Assembly (NCBI RefSeq): GCF_030052815.1
Contig: NC_079493.1
Location: 127,785,894 to 127,849,893, forward strand
Direction of reading: 5' to 3'
Length of the DNA: 64,000 nt
Origin: Hevea brasiliensis
Lineage: Eukaryota; Streptophyta; Magnoliopsida; Malpighiales; Euphorbiaceae
The position numbers and the translations under genes are program-made. The notes under the pieces are model-generated. The model ran no database searches. It saw only the letters and a program-made list of their open reading frames with translations, and was not told the origin of the DNA. How positions within the stretch are numbered: position 1 is the stretch's first letter; each line of letters starts with the position of its first letter. This document shows, one piece after another, positions 48,789 to 61,500 of this stretch.

Positions 48789-49250
48789 AGTACTACAAGG
48801 ACATTCACGAGGGTAATCCTATTCTCTTTAGTGTATGAGACTAAAGCAATGCTATCCATTAAGCAAGAGGTCAGATCCTTAAGAGTGATGCTAGAATCTA
48901 AGATCCTAAAAAATGAGTGGGCCTAGAAGAGATATGAATAACTAGCTTTGATTAATGAAAAGAGAATGTAAGCCTTGTATCATATGCATTCTTATCAAAG
49001 GAAGATAACTAAGGCCTTTAATAAGAAGGTGAAGCCAAGAAAGATCAAAGAAGGAGACATGGTTTTGAAACAAGCTCGGCCCATCCCTTTTGATTTAACA
49101 GGAAAGTTTAACTCAAGCTAGGATGATCCATACATAGTTAAAAAGATCTTACCACAGTAAGAATATCAGACCTGGATGGGAATGAATTTCAAAAACCAGT
49201 CAATTTAGACAGGCTCAAATGTACTTTGTGTGAGATAGGCTGCTAGGCTG
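48789..49250 (+). pseudogene. Integrase C-terminal remnant of the outer Tat-like element
   Basis: Broken frames encode the region from KVIVV/VLQGHSRG (at the insertion point) through AFNKKVKPRKIKEGDMVLKQ and a WDGPYIVKK-like block, to PVNLDRLKCTL-type sequence near 49200-49225. It is the mirror of 43480-43960 in the nested sibling and has more stops. Confidence 0.65.
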
Positions 49251-50135
49251 AAAACCTGTAAAAGGTGGTCTAGGCAAAAGTAAGGGTCAAAGAAAAAAAA
49301 TGCTAGATTGAAAATCTGCAAAAGGTAGTTTAGGAAAAAGGAGAGATGAGAGAAGATCTAGATGGAAAACCTAAAAAGGCCATTCAGCAGGTTATAAAGC
49401 TTATTTCTAACTTTGGAAGGTTGAAAATTTGGTAAAACTAAATGTAAGAGGGAGTAATGGTGTACCTGAATAAATAAAGAAGCTTTTATTGCATTAACCA
49501 AGAATAAGTTTTATTTAATTATGATTGTGAATTTTGTGTCTTGAAGAATATATTAAATGATTAAGTAATTGAACTGCATTATTTTGATCTAACCTATGTC
49601 TTGTGAGCATGACAAAATAGGTGCTTAAGATAAATGCCCCGGTGATTGTCTAGTTTCAAAAACAAAAAAAAAAAGAGGAAAAAGAAAAAGAGAAAAAGAG
49701 AGAGAGAGAGAGAGAGAGAGAGCTCACTAAGTGAAAAACCTGAAAATGCCACTTAGGTAAAAATTAGAGCAAGCTCGTTGAAATGAAAACTCAAAAAAGC
49801 ATTTCAGGCAAAAGTTACGGCACAGAGAATGGAGTTTATGGAAGAGAAATGAGTCAAGATAGAATAAGATTTTGAAATAGCTTTAGAATAATGAACCATG
49901 GGGGGAGAAAAGAAAGAAATGAGTTAAGATAGAACAAGATTTTGAAATAACTTTAGAATAATGAACCATGGGGGGAGTGAAGAAAAAGAAAAATCAAAGG
50001 GAAATTATATTGTGACCTTTTTTAGTGAATAGTTTTCCTTGAAAATTTTGAGGCTAAAAGAAAGTTTTTATAAAAAGAGGTCCCTTAGAGGACTAAGCTT
50101 TTTTAGAATCTCCAGTAAAATTAGCATGCCTATGG
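49251..50135 (+). other. 3' non-coding tail of the outer Tat-like element
   Basis: Recurrent modules of the type GAAAACCTGCAAAAGGTAGT followed by TAGGCAAAAG (near 49250, 49310, 49365, 49735, 49790), a (GA)n run at about 49698-49721, and two tandem copies of about 71 bp ending ATGAACCATGGGGGGAG (about 49849-49977). The nested sibling has the reverse of this tail at about 42570-43490. Confidence 0.7.
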
Positions 50136-50410
50136 TATGCAACCCTCTCTAGAAGTTCAAGTGTTTGTGTCACTGTTTTCTCCATTAAGCCACCTTCTGC
50201 AGCTGAATCAACTGTGCTCCTTATAGAGAGTAGTAACCCATTATATAAATTTTGCACTAGTAGCCAATTCTTTATGCCATGGTGTGGACATTCCCTCTGC
50301 AGGTCTTTATATCTTTCCCATGCGTCATAGAGTGATTCACCTTCTTTTTGTCTGAAAGTGTTGAGCTTAAGCCTTAGTCTTGCAGTCTTTGCAAGTGGAA
50401 AATACCTTGC
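50136..50410 (-). pseudogene. Athila-like gag fragment
   Basis: The minus strand reads ARYFPLAKTARLRLKLNTFR, EGESLYDAWERYKDLQRECP, NWLLVQNLYNGLLLSIRSTV and DSAAEGGLMEK with no stop, a well-preserved gypsy/Athila gag core. It has no start, zinc knuckle or LTR here, so it is an isolated fragment between the outer Tat element and a copia fragment. Confidence 0.8.
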
Positions 50411-50489
50411 TAGAATAACTGCAAAAAATAACTAGATTAATTAGTAAATGTATCATGTAATTAACCAAAATGATTATGGTCTTTTAATC

Positions 50490-51183
50490 AAATTGATCCT
50501 CCAGAGGCCACTCAAGAGGAACATGAAACTTTGGACAAGTGGAAGGAGCATGATATGAGAGTCAAGTGTTACATGCTTGCTTCTATGAGTAATGAGTTAT
50601 AGAAGCAACATGAAAATATGCAATATGCAAGTGAGATCCTCCTTCACCTGCAAGATTTGTATGGTGAGCACAGCAGGAATGCTAGGTATGAGATATCTAG
50701 ACAGCTATTCTGCATGAGATGTTTGAGGGACAGAATGTTGGGGATCATATCTACAAGATGATTCGGCTAATTGAGCAGCTGGAACATCTTAACTTTCACA
50801 TGAATTTCCAACTGTAGATGGATTTGATCCTTCAGTCCCTACCTGAGTCATTTGGAAATTTTGTGACAAATTTCCATATGACTAAGCAGGAATACACCTT
50901 GGCTGGTTTACTTAACATGCTGGTTGTTGCCCAAAAGAATATGTTGGGCAATAAAGGAAAAGAGGTAGCTTTGATTGTATCTTTTTCTGCTGGAAAGTCC
51001 AACAAGAAGAAGGGCAATAAGAAAAAGAAACCTCAAATTCCTGGTCTTTCTAAGAAGATAACTAAACAGAAAGGGAAGACTAAAGCTGATAGAGGCAAAG
51101 AAAAGTGTTTCCATTGCCAGAAGGATGGGCATTGGAAAAGGAACTGCCCAAAGCATCTTGCTTCTCTGAATAACAAGATATAG
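50490..51183 (+). pseudogene. Copia gag fragment (UBN2-type) with zinc knuckle
   Basis: The 5' part has stops but reads KWKEHDMRVKCYMLASMSNE and LLHLQDLYGEHSRNARYEIS. The open part (50818-51183) has LQSLPESFGNFVTNFHMTK, a lysine-rich linker and the CCHC knuckle CFHCQKDGHWKRNC (51106-51147). It ends at TAG with no protease. This is the usual layout of copia gag; pol is missing. Confidence 0.8.
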
Positions 51184-51230
51184 ACATACTTTCTGAAGGT
51201 GTATCCTTCTTGTTCTTCTTGCAATCCAAT

Positions 51231-51817
51231 TACATTGTAATCCTTGGCATACTAAGGCGAATTTACAAGAATATGGACTTTAAAGTCCTCAAATAAATGA
51301 AATTACAACCCAAAATTATTACAACACTTATAATACATGCCACCAAAAATTAAATTAATTATTTTACAAAAAAAAATAAAAGAAATAAATCCAATCACAT
51401 TGGTCTTTTATTGTCCATGATCATCCATCATACATATTACCATTTAACAATTAAATAAAATATACATACTAAAATTAAATTGAATATCTCATATTCAACT
51501 AAAAAATTCAGATTTGAATCTCATTCAACCAGATTTAAAAATTCAGATTTGAATCAAATTCAGATTTGAATCTTATTCAAAACAAATTTAAAAATTTAGA
51601 TTTGAATCTCATTCAAACAAATTTAAAAATTCAGATTTGAATCAAAATTTAATTGTGTGATTAAAACTCCTAATTAAACATTTTAATTAGTCATGGGATG
51701 GGCCTTAGATCATACAACAATTGCACATTCAAAGCCCATATACCTTATGCACCATTATGGTGCTAAAACCATGCACACCATGGAGCACAAACATGATGCC
51801 GCCACACCCTTTTCTGC
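51231..51817 (-). other. Probable 5' interior of a minus-strand retroelement, with 33-bp-type repeats
   Basis: When the element at 51823-62354 is removed, this joins 62360-62435, which leads into a primer site and LTR on the minus strand. Units of the type CAAATTTAAAAATTCAGATT followed by TGAATCTCATT recur four or five times at about 51500-51645. No coding potential seen. Confidence 0.5.
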
Positions 51818-51822
51818 AACCA

Positions 51823-54800
51823 TGTCAAACCCTACTCCTCGTAAGATGTAACATGTTTCCGTAGTACACCTAATAAATTACCGTACTTCGCCTATCGGTA
51901 ACCCATTAAATATACTACAAGGGATTTTGAAACAATTTTCGTTCATTTTTAAATTAGTATTAAAATCATTTATTCGAAGTTAAAACTAGTTAAAATTTTT
52001 GGCCCATTTTATTTTTCTGCAAATTTTATAAAAATTTCGGTAGAGTGCCATTTGTATTTTGAGAAAACAGTTCTTCAAAACCTGAAAATAAAGACACTCC
52101 CAATATATTTCTCAATCCCAACTCCATTATTCAATCTCATTTTACAAATCCGCATAAACCACTCAATACACAGTATAAATTAAATCAAATATTAAAACAT
52201 CTCATTGAGGTAAACAAATTAATTTTCACATCCATGGGAGCATTAAAATTTAATAATGCAAAACTTCATAAATATATAAAATCTCAAGATAATATTACAA
52301 TAATTTATATTTCATTACAATCCAAAAATATATTACAAAAAAGTTGGTACAACTGCTCAAAGAAAATTTCATACATATAATTACAGAATTACATCAAAAG
52401 CTAATGTACAAGGGTATACCTATGATATACCCGAAGATAGTCTCACTATGTCTTTTTAGAAATCTTACTCAGCTGCTTTATTATTCCTTTCACCTGCGAC
52501 AGCATACAAAGCTATCGCTGAGTGGTGAACTCAGTGGTACGCAAACTAATAATTTAAAACTTAATACAAGTTATGCTTGACAATTCATAACAAATAAAAA
52601 TTTAAAATTTCTAAATTCTTCAAAATTCATAACATTCAGAAATCAATATTTTCATTCGTGCAAATTATTCATTTGAATAACATTTTGATCAAATGGTAAC
52701 TATTTATTTACATTTCTTTTAAATTCCGAAACAATACAAAAATATTTTGAATCACTAACAAATTATTTATTTCAATCACAATTTATCAAATTATGCATAA
52801 TTTAAAGCGCGTTGCCAACAATTCACACAGTTGATCCCATGACCTAAAATTCAAATAGATGCCATGTTGTACACCACGACATTTCACATTCTCCCAATAA
52901 CCGAGGCTAAAAGGGAGAAACAAAGACTAGCTAGTATATATGAGTACTCATTCAAATTCTTCCCCGACTGGCAAGCCAGAGAGAAAGTAACTCGCCCCAT
53001 CTAGCGGAGGAGATATCTCACTAGACAAGCTAATGAGAATTCACAACAAATTTTGCCATGTCAATTGTGGTTTCAAATCATATTCAAAATAATTTCTATT
53101 TACAAAGTGTTTACAAATCATCAATATATTTAATCATCATAAATTCATGCTCAAGGTTGGGAACACATCAAACTTAAAATTTACAATCCTCAAAACAATG
53201 CAATAAATCCTTAAATGCATAAGAAAATTTATATTCAAATTATACAATTTCATTCAATAAGTTAAAATTCTCAACACAGTTAAAATCATAAATCATACAA
53301 TAAATTTATTTCAAATCAATTTGGAATTGAAAAATAACAAAAGAGTTAGTTGTGCACAAACCTTAAGCGAGTCGCCTCTTGGCCTTGACTCGATGTCTCG
53401 GGTTCCTTCCCGGTATTCTTTTTCACTGAAACACACAGTTTTACAGTGTTTCAGTATCATAACTCATCGTAAATCCAAAAATAAATCCAAATTCACTTAT
53501 ACCTAGCTTTAATATGCTAAACTTGGCGTTATTCAAAATTTGTGTTTCGGGGTTACTATTCACTATACTATTCAAGTCAATTTGTTGACTTTCTAAGGCT
53601 TAATAGGTATGGGAATTCCAACTTCACCCACATACCACATTTTGGTCACTAAATTTATTGGTTTTGGTTGTTTTCTCAAATTCTAAGTCATTTAGGCAAA
53701 TTTGCATATTTTTAGTTTTGGTGTCTTAAGTTGCACTGTTCCATTAGTCACTTTACTGTTAGAATTTGGCAAAACTTTCTTCATAGAAAATGTTCCCTAT
53801 TGTCTTAACTAAATTCTCCTTTTTGAATTACTCTATTTGGAGTTTGGTAGCTCAAGTTATAGCCATTTGAACCATGGCTGCCGGATTGGACTTAACCCAG
53901 ATTTCGGGGCAATTTTTGGTTCTGGCAGTTTTAGGTCACCAAATTTGGGTGGCCAAACGTCTTGGTTAATGGCATAATTTGGGTTTGTGTTCTCCATGAA
54001 AGTTTTAGGTTTATATCTCAACTATCCACTGGTAAAATTTCAGGTCATTTAGTCTTGTCTAGCTCAAGTTATGGCCAAATGAACAGTTTCATTTGGTCAG
54101 TTTGTACAGGGCAGACTGAGATTTTCCAAGTTTGGTCAATTTGTTCACTAGGTTTTGGTCACTTTTTGGGCATGGTTCCTAAATAAAAATTGTGTCATTT
54201 AGTGTCTATTTTCATTCCTAATTGGTCTCATACCAATTGGACTTATAAATTTTCATTTTTGGTCCCTCAAAAGGACCTGACAGCATGACCACACTCAATC
54301 CGAATTCGATCTCAACTCCAACTCTTCCAACACACTTCATTTGGTCACCATTGACCATTTCCCACTTCCAACTAGGTCAAAGATATCATTTTCCAATTTC
54401 TCACATTTTTGTCTCTAAACCCTAAGTGTCCAAACTCTAACTACACTAGTAATTACATTTAACCAAATCCAAATATCTCCACATCACCTCTACCTTCATA
54501 TAAGCTTGCCTACACTTATAATCCAATCAAATTCATGCACTACCATATCAAACCCTAGCTGATCAAAATCCATGTTTAGTCCTCCAACAATTAATTTTAT
54601 TTCATTTTAAGTTTATTTCTAAGTTAATTAAGCTATAAACACAACTAATAAACTAATTTTGCAACTTAAATCACTAACCTTGCTTGGAGGGTTTCTAAGC
54701 TTTCTTTCTTCAAGTCTTTCTTCTTCTTTTTGCTTTCTAATGCTTCCTCAACATGTAAAGAGAATTTTTTGTATTGGGACTTTGTGAATTTATGGAAGAA

Positions 54801-55573
54801 AGTAGGGAAATTCAAGCTTTCTATCTCTTAACAATGGTGGAACAAGGTGAGTAAGAATGGAGAGAGAGATGGGGCGGCAAGGATAATGAGGAAGATGACT
54901 TTTGTTTATTTATTTTTTCTTTTCTTTTCCTTTCTTTTTTTATGTCTTAGGAAGACCAAATATCTAATTAATTGAATTTATTAATTATACTATTTATGGC
55001 ATCATGCATGATGTCATCTCCCTTCACTTTTTCATTTTCTTCTTTTTTTTTCTATTTATTTTTTCATTAGTTCTTTAATTTAATTCTCGACTCCGAAATT
55101 TTCTTTTCTCCAATTTTATTTGACAGTTAGGTCAAGAGTCAGCTCTCAGGGTCAATTGACCAAATTGCCTCTCGCCAGTTCAACCCGGTTTGTAAATAAT
55201 TTAATATTTATTCCGGATCCCTGACCTAATTATTTGACTGGCTTAACAATTCTTTTTCGTTATTTTCTCTTTTCCACTGTGTTCACAATGGTCCTAAGGA
55301 CTGCGGCATCACATTTTATGGTTCGAAATTCGAGTTTAAATCGACTTCGCAATCCTTCCCAAGAAGGTCACCCATCGCTGTGACTCTCGGCTCGTTTAAC
55401 TTCTTATATTATGCTTTTCTTATTTATACTTAACTAATTGGCAATTACTAATTATTTGTGTTTATAGCTTATCTAGTTGTCTTAGATGTGGTTCTAATCC
55501 CCTTAATTGTCCGGACCGACTCCGGTCACCGGAATAGTAACATATACCAAGCTATGCAAATAGGGGTGTTACA
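51823..55573 (-). repeat. 3' LTR (3751 bp) of the 51823-62354 element
   Basis: Minus strand starts TGTAACACCCCTATTTGCA (55573) and ends TTTGACA (51823). Aligns closely with 58585-62354 throughout. Confidence 0.92.
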
Positions 55574-55615
55574 ATTCTCTCCCCCCTTAAAATAATTTCG
55601 TCCTCGAAATTTTAC
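55574..55615 (-). other. Polypurine tract and polyprotein-end relic of the 51823-62354 element
   Basis: Minus strand AAATTTCGAGGACGAAATT, then AAGGGGGGAGAAT, then the 3' LTR. Confidence 0.88.
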
Positions 55616-57542
55616 CTGGTATCAGTATCTGAATAATTGTGGGTGTTGTCTCCTCATGTCCTATTCACGCTCCTAACTAGCTTCCTGGCCTGAATGATGG
55701 TTCCTTAACACTTTAACCAATACTATTTACTTATCGATTACTCACCTGGTGTGCCAAGTTTCTTATGAGCTTTTGTCATAAGTTAGATTCAAATTCATTT
55801 CAATTTTAGATGTAAGCAAATCTGTGTGTTAGTGGATCCACTCTCTCTAGGACCTCGTACGATCCTATGGGTGAGAACTTAGTTTTACTCTTTTCTTATC
55901 AAATCTCTTGATCATTTGATGCAACCTTCAGTTTAATTTACAATATTTTAGTCTTTTCCTGCTGATATTTTAGCAATTATTTTCCTTTATAGTCTTTTTT
56001 TTTTTAAATGACCTTGTTGGTCATATATGAACTGTTTATCTCTTTCTTGGCCATAGGTCCATAACCATTATCTTACCATTTCCATTTATGACCAAGGCCT
56101 AAGTGCCATTTTGCACTATCTTGTTTGCTTTTGTTTAATCTTAATAAAAAAGTTTGGGATATCGTTACGTGTCTTAAGTAGGTTGTTTGCCTTGGTGGCA
56201 ATTCCTCATCTAAGGTTTTTCTCATTTCTTAATGTTCTATTTGTTTCCTTTTTTTATTCCACAACTTAACTTTAATTATTTTATTTCTTAATCTAATCTT
56301 CTTCCTTAACTTGACTGTCGAGTCATGATTTAGCACCTCTTATCATCCCTAATAAATCCACTATACTTTAGTATTACTTTGATTTGGTCCTCTGACCATT
56401 TTAGTCGACACTTTAACTAATATTCATAGCGTTTCTTTATTACATTCGCACCAACTATTCTAGTTTTTACTTCTACAATTCTTTTATCTATCAATATTCT
56501 ATAGCTTATTTTCCGCTGGTTTGCGATCATTACCCTTTTTTTTTTATAACCAATTTTGTAATCTTAAGAAGGGAGTCTACCGGACTCTCCTGTTTTCCAT
56601 GCTATTCAAAAGTTTCACTTGAATTCTAATCTAATCCTTATGATCCGCATAATAAAACTATGCTCTTCCTAAAGAATACCTGGCCAACTAGTTCCTATCG
56701 AATTACTGTTATCAGTAGAATATCATTTCTTAACTGTTTTATAAGTTATAATTGTCATCCATAGCATCCTGTCTCTTCTAGGGGAACAAAATTATATTTT
56801 GTGTCTTACTGCTACACAAATAGAATATTGTTTCTTACTAAGCTTTGAGCAAAAGATCCATTGCAATACCAGAACAACTATAAACTCCATATCGGAGATT
56901 GGATGACTTAGCCCTATAGGTGTTATTTTTAAATTTTTACTATGCTAAAATCTCTAGTCCCATAACAATTCTTGATGTACTGTAATTCATGCTAGGGTAA
57001 CGGAGTCTTTAACTCTCACTACCTTGCAACCATGATCTTTTGATATTCTAATTATAGAGTTTTAAATCCCGAAGTAGGATTTTCAAACTCAGTTCTAGTA
57101 ATAAAACTCTATTCTGGTATATTTGTACTAGAGCGAAAGTCATTTATAACTATTCTTATCCTTATGTACTATTGGGTATTACGTAGCTCTACACAATAAA
57201 TCTCAAGTCAGTATTGTAATTTGTAGCTTATAGTACAAACATCAAGAATATTGCATAGTTACTACGATACATCACAATAGATCAAACTTCCCTATATCTT
57301 ATTTATTTCAAATCCACTAATATCTTAAACTTATTTTGATTATGGTACCTAGTGACATCTATCAGCAGTAATACCTTTACTTCTATCTAGGGCAGATATA
57401 TTGCTATAACTTACTTTTTGGTCCTCTTGCCTTATCTAATTAGGCTTACTAATTAACTTTATAATTTATTGTAGTCTAGGAGATGTCTCTCACTAGAAAC
57501 TTTTCCAAAATTAATTCCAATCATGCTTATTTATCGCAATTC
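55616..57542 (-). other. Non-coding interior of the 51823-62354 element
   Basis: About 1.9 kb where RT and integrase would be expected. I find no RT, RNase H or integrase motif on either strand and no long open frame. It is either very decayed coding DNA or replaced sequence. Confidence 0.55.
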
Positions 57543-58394
57543 TTATTCTAAAAGACTAATTACTAGCACATTAAAATTTATCTCCATGCAAGGGAATAGC
57601 AGTAGAACATATAATTTTACATTAGCATATAAATAAGTAGAGCTAGAATCAAATAGTACATAATTATTCCTTTCACAAGTTAAAAACATACCGGCAACTA
57701 TATCTGAAGTCTCTGCTTCTTCCCCTCGATGCATGGCGTTCCCTCTTTCTAATGTATTCCTCTGCTCGGGTTGGTCCATTGTGTGAGGATTACCCGAAGT
57801 GTTGTCTCTACTTCTGCCTCTGCCCCTACTGACTATTAATGAGCCTCTAAAATTAGAACCTTGGACTGATTCCTTTGGTGTAGTATGTGGCATAAATCGA
57901 CGTGCACTAGTACAATCTTGGGCGAAATGTCCAATTCCACCACAATTGAAGCAGGCTCCAGTAACCCTATGGCATATACCCTCGTGTAATTTTCCACAAA
58001 CGTCACAAAGATGGATAGGGTAGGAACTTCTGGTTCTTTGACGAATGGTTCTTGATTGCTTCCGCCCTGAAGATCCGCCTCTGTCATACTTAGGAGCTCA
58101 TGGTCCCTCAAAATTGTTTCTCTTTCCCAAATTACTACTAGAACTTTGACCGATGGGTTTCCCGCCTTTCTCTTTTTCATGCTACTCTTGAGGGGGTTGG
58201 GTTTGTACTTGGGCCTGGGCTGACAAATTATCAGCCATTTGCTGAAAGAACATGGCCATCTGTTGGGCCGTTTGTGCAGTAATTTGTATAGGAGGGATTG
58301 GTGCAGTTAGACCTCCAACGCTCTGTGGAATTGGGGCCTCTACTTGCACGTTAGCTATACCAGACTGCTCTACCGTTTTATCCCCCTTATCCAT
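57543..58394 (-). pseudogene. Gag and protease remnant of a gypsy element
   Basis: Starts MDKGDKTVEQSGIANVQVEA at 58394 and runs through a Gln-rich stretch (AQQMAMFFQQMADNL) to a stop near 58182. It then continues with stops or frame changes to a CCHC knuckle CFNCGGIGHFAQDC (about 57913-57957) and an Arg/Gly-rich linker. The protease start follows, where the expected DSGATH-type motif reads FDSSSTYLYA (about 57630-57660). The gag core that should lie between the Gln-rich part and the knuckle is missing, and no RT follows. Confidence 0.75.
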
Positions 58395-58564
58395 ATCTAT
58401 TCATAGGATTTTTTTTCTATTTCCTGTACAACCAATACAAGGAGATTTCTCCCCATTAGTTCATTTTTATGATGTAAATGTACTATATGTATCAAACATT
58501 CGAGCAGTTGTACTTATCGAAAAATATTTCAAATTTACAGTTCAAAATTTATTTTAAAACCTTT

Positions 58565-58576
58565 GCTCTGATACCA
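58565..58576 (-). other. Primer-binding site of the 51823-62354 element
   Basis: Minus-strand TGGTATCAGAGC, eight bases after the 5' LTR end. Confidence 0.9.
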
Positions 58577-58584
58577 CTAAAACA

Positions 58585-61500
58585 TGTCACACCCTACTCC
58601 TCGTAAGATGTAACATGCTCCCGTAGTACACCTAATGAATTACCGTACTTCGCCTACCGGTAACCCATTAAATATACTACAAGGGATTTTGAAACAATTT
58701 TCGTTCATTTTTAAATTGGTATTAAAATCATTTATTCGAAGTTGAAACTAATTAAAATTTTTGGCCCATTTTATTTTTCCGCAAATTTTATAAAAATTTC
58801 GACAGAATGCCGTTTGTATTTTGAGAAAACAGTTCTTCAAAACCTGAAAATAAAGACACTCCCAATATATTTCTCAATCCCAACTCCATTATTCAATATC
58901 ATTTCACAAATCCGCATAAACCACTCAATACACAGTGTAAATTAAATCAATATTAAAACATCTCATTGAGGTAAACAAATTAATTTTCACATCCATGGGA
59001 GCATTAAAATTTAATAATGCAAAACTTCATAAATATATAAAATCTCAAGATAATATTACAATAATTTATATTTCATTACAATCCAAAAATATATTACAAA
59101 AGAGTTGGTACAACTGCTCAAAGGAAATTTCATACATATAATTACAGAATTACATCAAAAGTTAATGTACAAGGGTATACCTATGATATACCCGAAGATA
59201 GTCTCACTATATCTTTTTAGAAATCTTGCTCAGCTGCTTTATTATTCCTTTCACCTGCGACAGCATACAAAGCTATCGCTGAGTGGTGAACTCAGTGGTG
59301 CACAAACTAATAATTTAAAACTTAATACAAGTTATGCTTGACAATTCATAACAAATAAAAATTTGAAATTTCTAAATTCTTCAAAATTCATAACATTCAG
59401 AAATCAATATTTTCATTCATGCAAATTATTCATTTGAATAACATTTTGATCAAATGGTAACCATTTATTTACATTTCTTTTAAATTCTGAAACAATACAA
59501 AAATATTTTGAATTACTAATAAATTATTTATTTCAATCACAATTTATCAAATTATGCATAATTTAAAGCGCGTTGCCAACAATTCACACAGTTGATCCCA
59601 TGACCCAAAATTCAAATAGATGCCATTTTGTACACCATGACATTTCACATTCTCCCAATAACCGAGGCTAAAAGGGAGAAACAAAGACTAGCTAGTATAT
59701 ATGAGTACTCATTTAAATTCTTCCCCAACTGGCAAGCCAGAGAGAAAGTAACTCGCCCCATCTAGCGGAGGAGATATCTCACTAGACAAGCTAATGAGAA
59801 TTCACAACAAATTTTGCCATGTCAACTGTGGTTTCAAATCATATTCAAAACAATTTCTATTTACAAAGTGTTTACAAATCATCAATATATTTAATCATCA
59901 TAAATTCATGCTCAAGGTTGGGAACACATCAAACTTAAAATTTATAATCCTCAAAACAATGCAATAAATCCTTAAATGCATAAGAAAATTTATATTCAAA
60001 TTATACAATTTCATTCAATAAGTTAAAATTCTCAACACAGTAAAAATCATAAATCATACAATAAATTTATTTCAAATCAATTTGGAATTGAAAAATAACA
60101 AAAGAGTTAGTTGTGCACAAACCTTAAGCGAGTCGCCTCTTGGCCTTGACTCGATGTCTGGGGTTCCTTCCCGGTATTCTTTCTCACTAAAACACACAAT
60201 TTCACAGTGTTTCAGTATCATAACTCATCATAAATCTAAATTCACTTATACCTAGCTTTAATATGCTAAACTTGGCATTTTTCAAAATTTGTGTTTCGGG
60301 GTTACTATTCACTACACTATTCAAGTCAATTTGTTGACTTTCTAAGGCTTAATAGGTATGAAAATTCCAACTTCACCCACATACCACATTTTGGTCACTA
60401 AATTTGTTGGTTTTGGTTGTTTTTTCAAATTCTAAGTCTTTTAGGCAAATTTGCAAATTTTCAGTTTTGGTGTCTTAAGTTGCACTGTTCCATTGGTCAC
60501 TTTACTGTTAGAATTTGGCAAAGCTTTCTTCATAGAAAATGTTCCCTATTGTCTTAACTAAATTCTCCTTTTTGAATCACTCCATTTGGAGTTTTTAGCT
60601 CAAGTTATAGCCATTTGAACCATGGCTGCCGGATTGGACTTAACCCAGATTTCTAGGCAATTTTTGGTTCTGGCAGTTTTAGGTCACCAATTTTGGGTGG
60701 CCAAATGACTTGGTTGATGGCATAATTTGGGTTTGTGTTCTTCATGAAAGTTTTAGGTCTATATTTCAACTATCCACAGGTAAACTTTCAGGTCATTTAG
60801 TCCTGCCTAGCTCAAGTTATGGCCAAATGAACAAATACTGTTCATTTGGTCAGTTTGTACAGGGCAGACTGAGATTTTCTAGGTTTGGTCAATTTGTTCA
60901 CTAGGTTTTGGTCACTTTTTGGGCATGGTTCCTAAATGAAAATTGTGTCATTTAGTGTCTATTTTCATTCCCAATTGGTTTCATACCAATTAGACTTGTA
61001 AAGTTTCATTTTTGATCCCTCAAAGAAACCTTGGTCATGCTGCCAGCAGCATGACCACACTCAATCCGAATTTGATCTCAACTCCAACTCTTCCAACACA
61101 CTTCATTTGGTCACCATTAACCATTTCCCACTTCAAACTAGGTCAAAGACATCATTTACCAATTTCTCACATTTTTTTCTCTAAACCCTAAGTGTCCAAA
61201 CCCTAACTACACTAGTAATTACATTTAACCAAATCCAAGTATCTCCACGTCACCTCTACCTTCATATAAGCTTGCCTACACTTATAATCCAATCAAATTC
61301 ATGCACTACCATATCAAACCCTCGATGATCAAAATCCATGTTTAGTCCTCCAACAATTAATTTTATTTCATTTTAAGTTTATTTCTAAGTTAATTAAGCT
61401 ATAAACACAACTAATAAACTAATTTTGCAACTTAAATCATTAACCTTGCTTGGAGGGTTTCTAAGCTTTCTTTTCTTCAAGTCTTTCTTCTTCTTTTTGC

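Larger units (their letters stand above)
32737..50135 (+). mobile_element. Outer Tat/Ogre-like gypsy element, truncated at both ends and interrupted by a sibling
   Basis: Parts 32737-36342 and 48789-50135. A partial 5' LTR (32737-33629) is followed by the primer site TTTGGCGACTCCATTGGGGA, gag remnants (about 34500-35440), a segment that normally precedes RT (about 35570-35900), an integrase zinc-region relic (about 36210-36342) and, after the inserted sibling, an integrase C-terminal relic and tail (48789-49250 and on). RT, RNase H and the integrase core are absent. The 3' LTR is missing; similarity ends near 50135. Confidence 0.8.

Noticed and set aside
57799..58023. Plus-strand frame over the gag remnant
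   Set aside because: Shadow of the minus-strand zinc-knuckle coding sequence.
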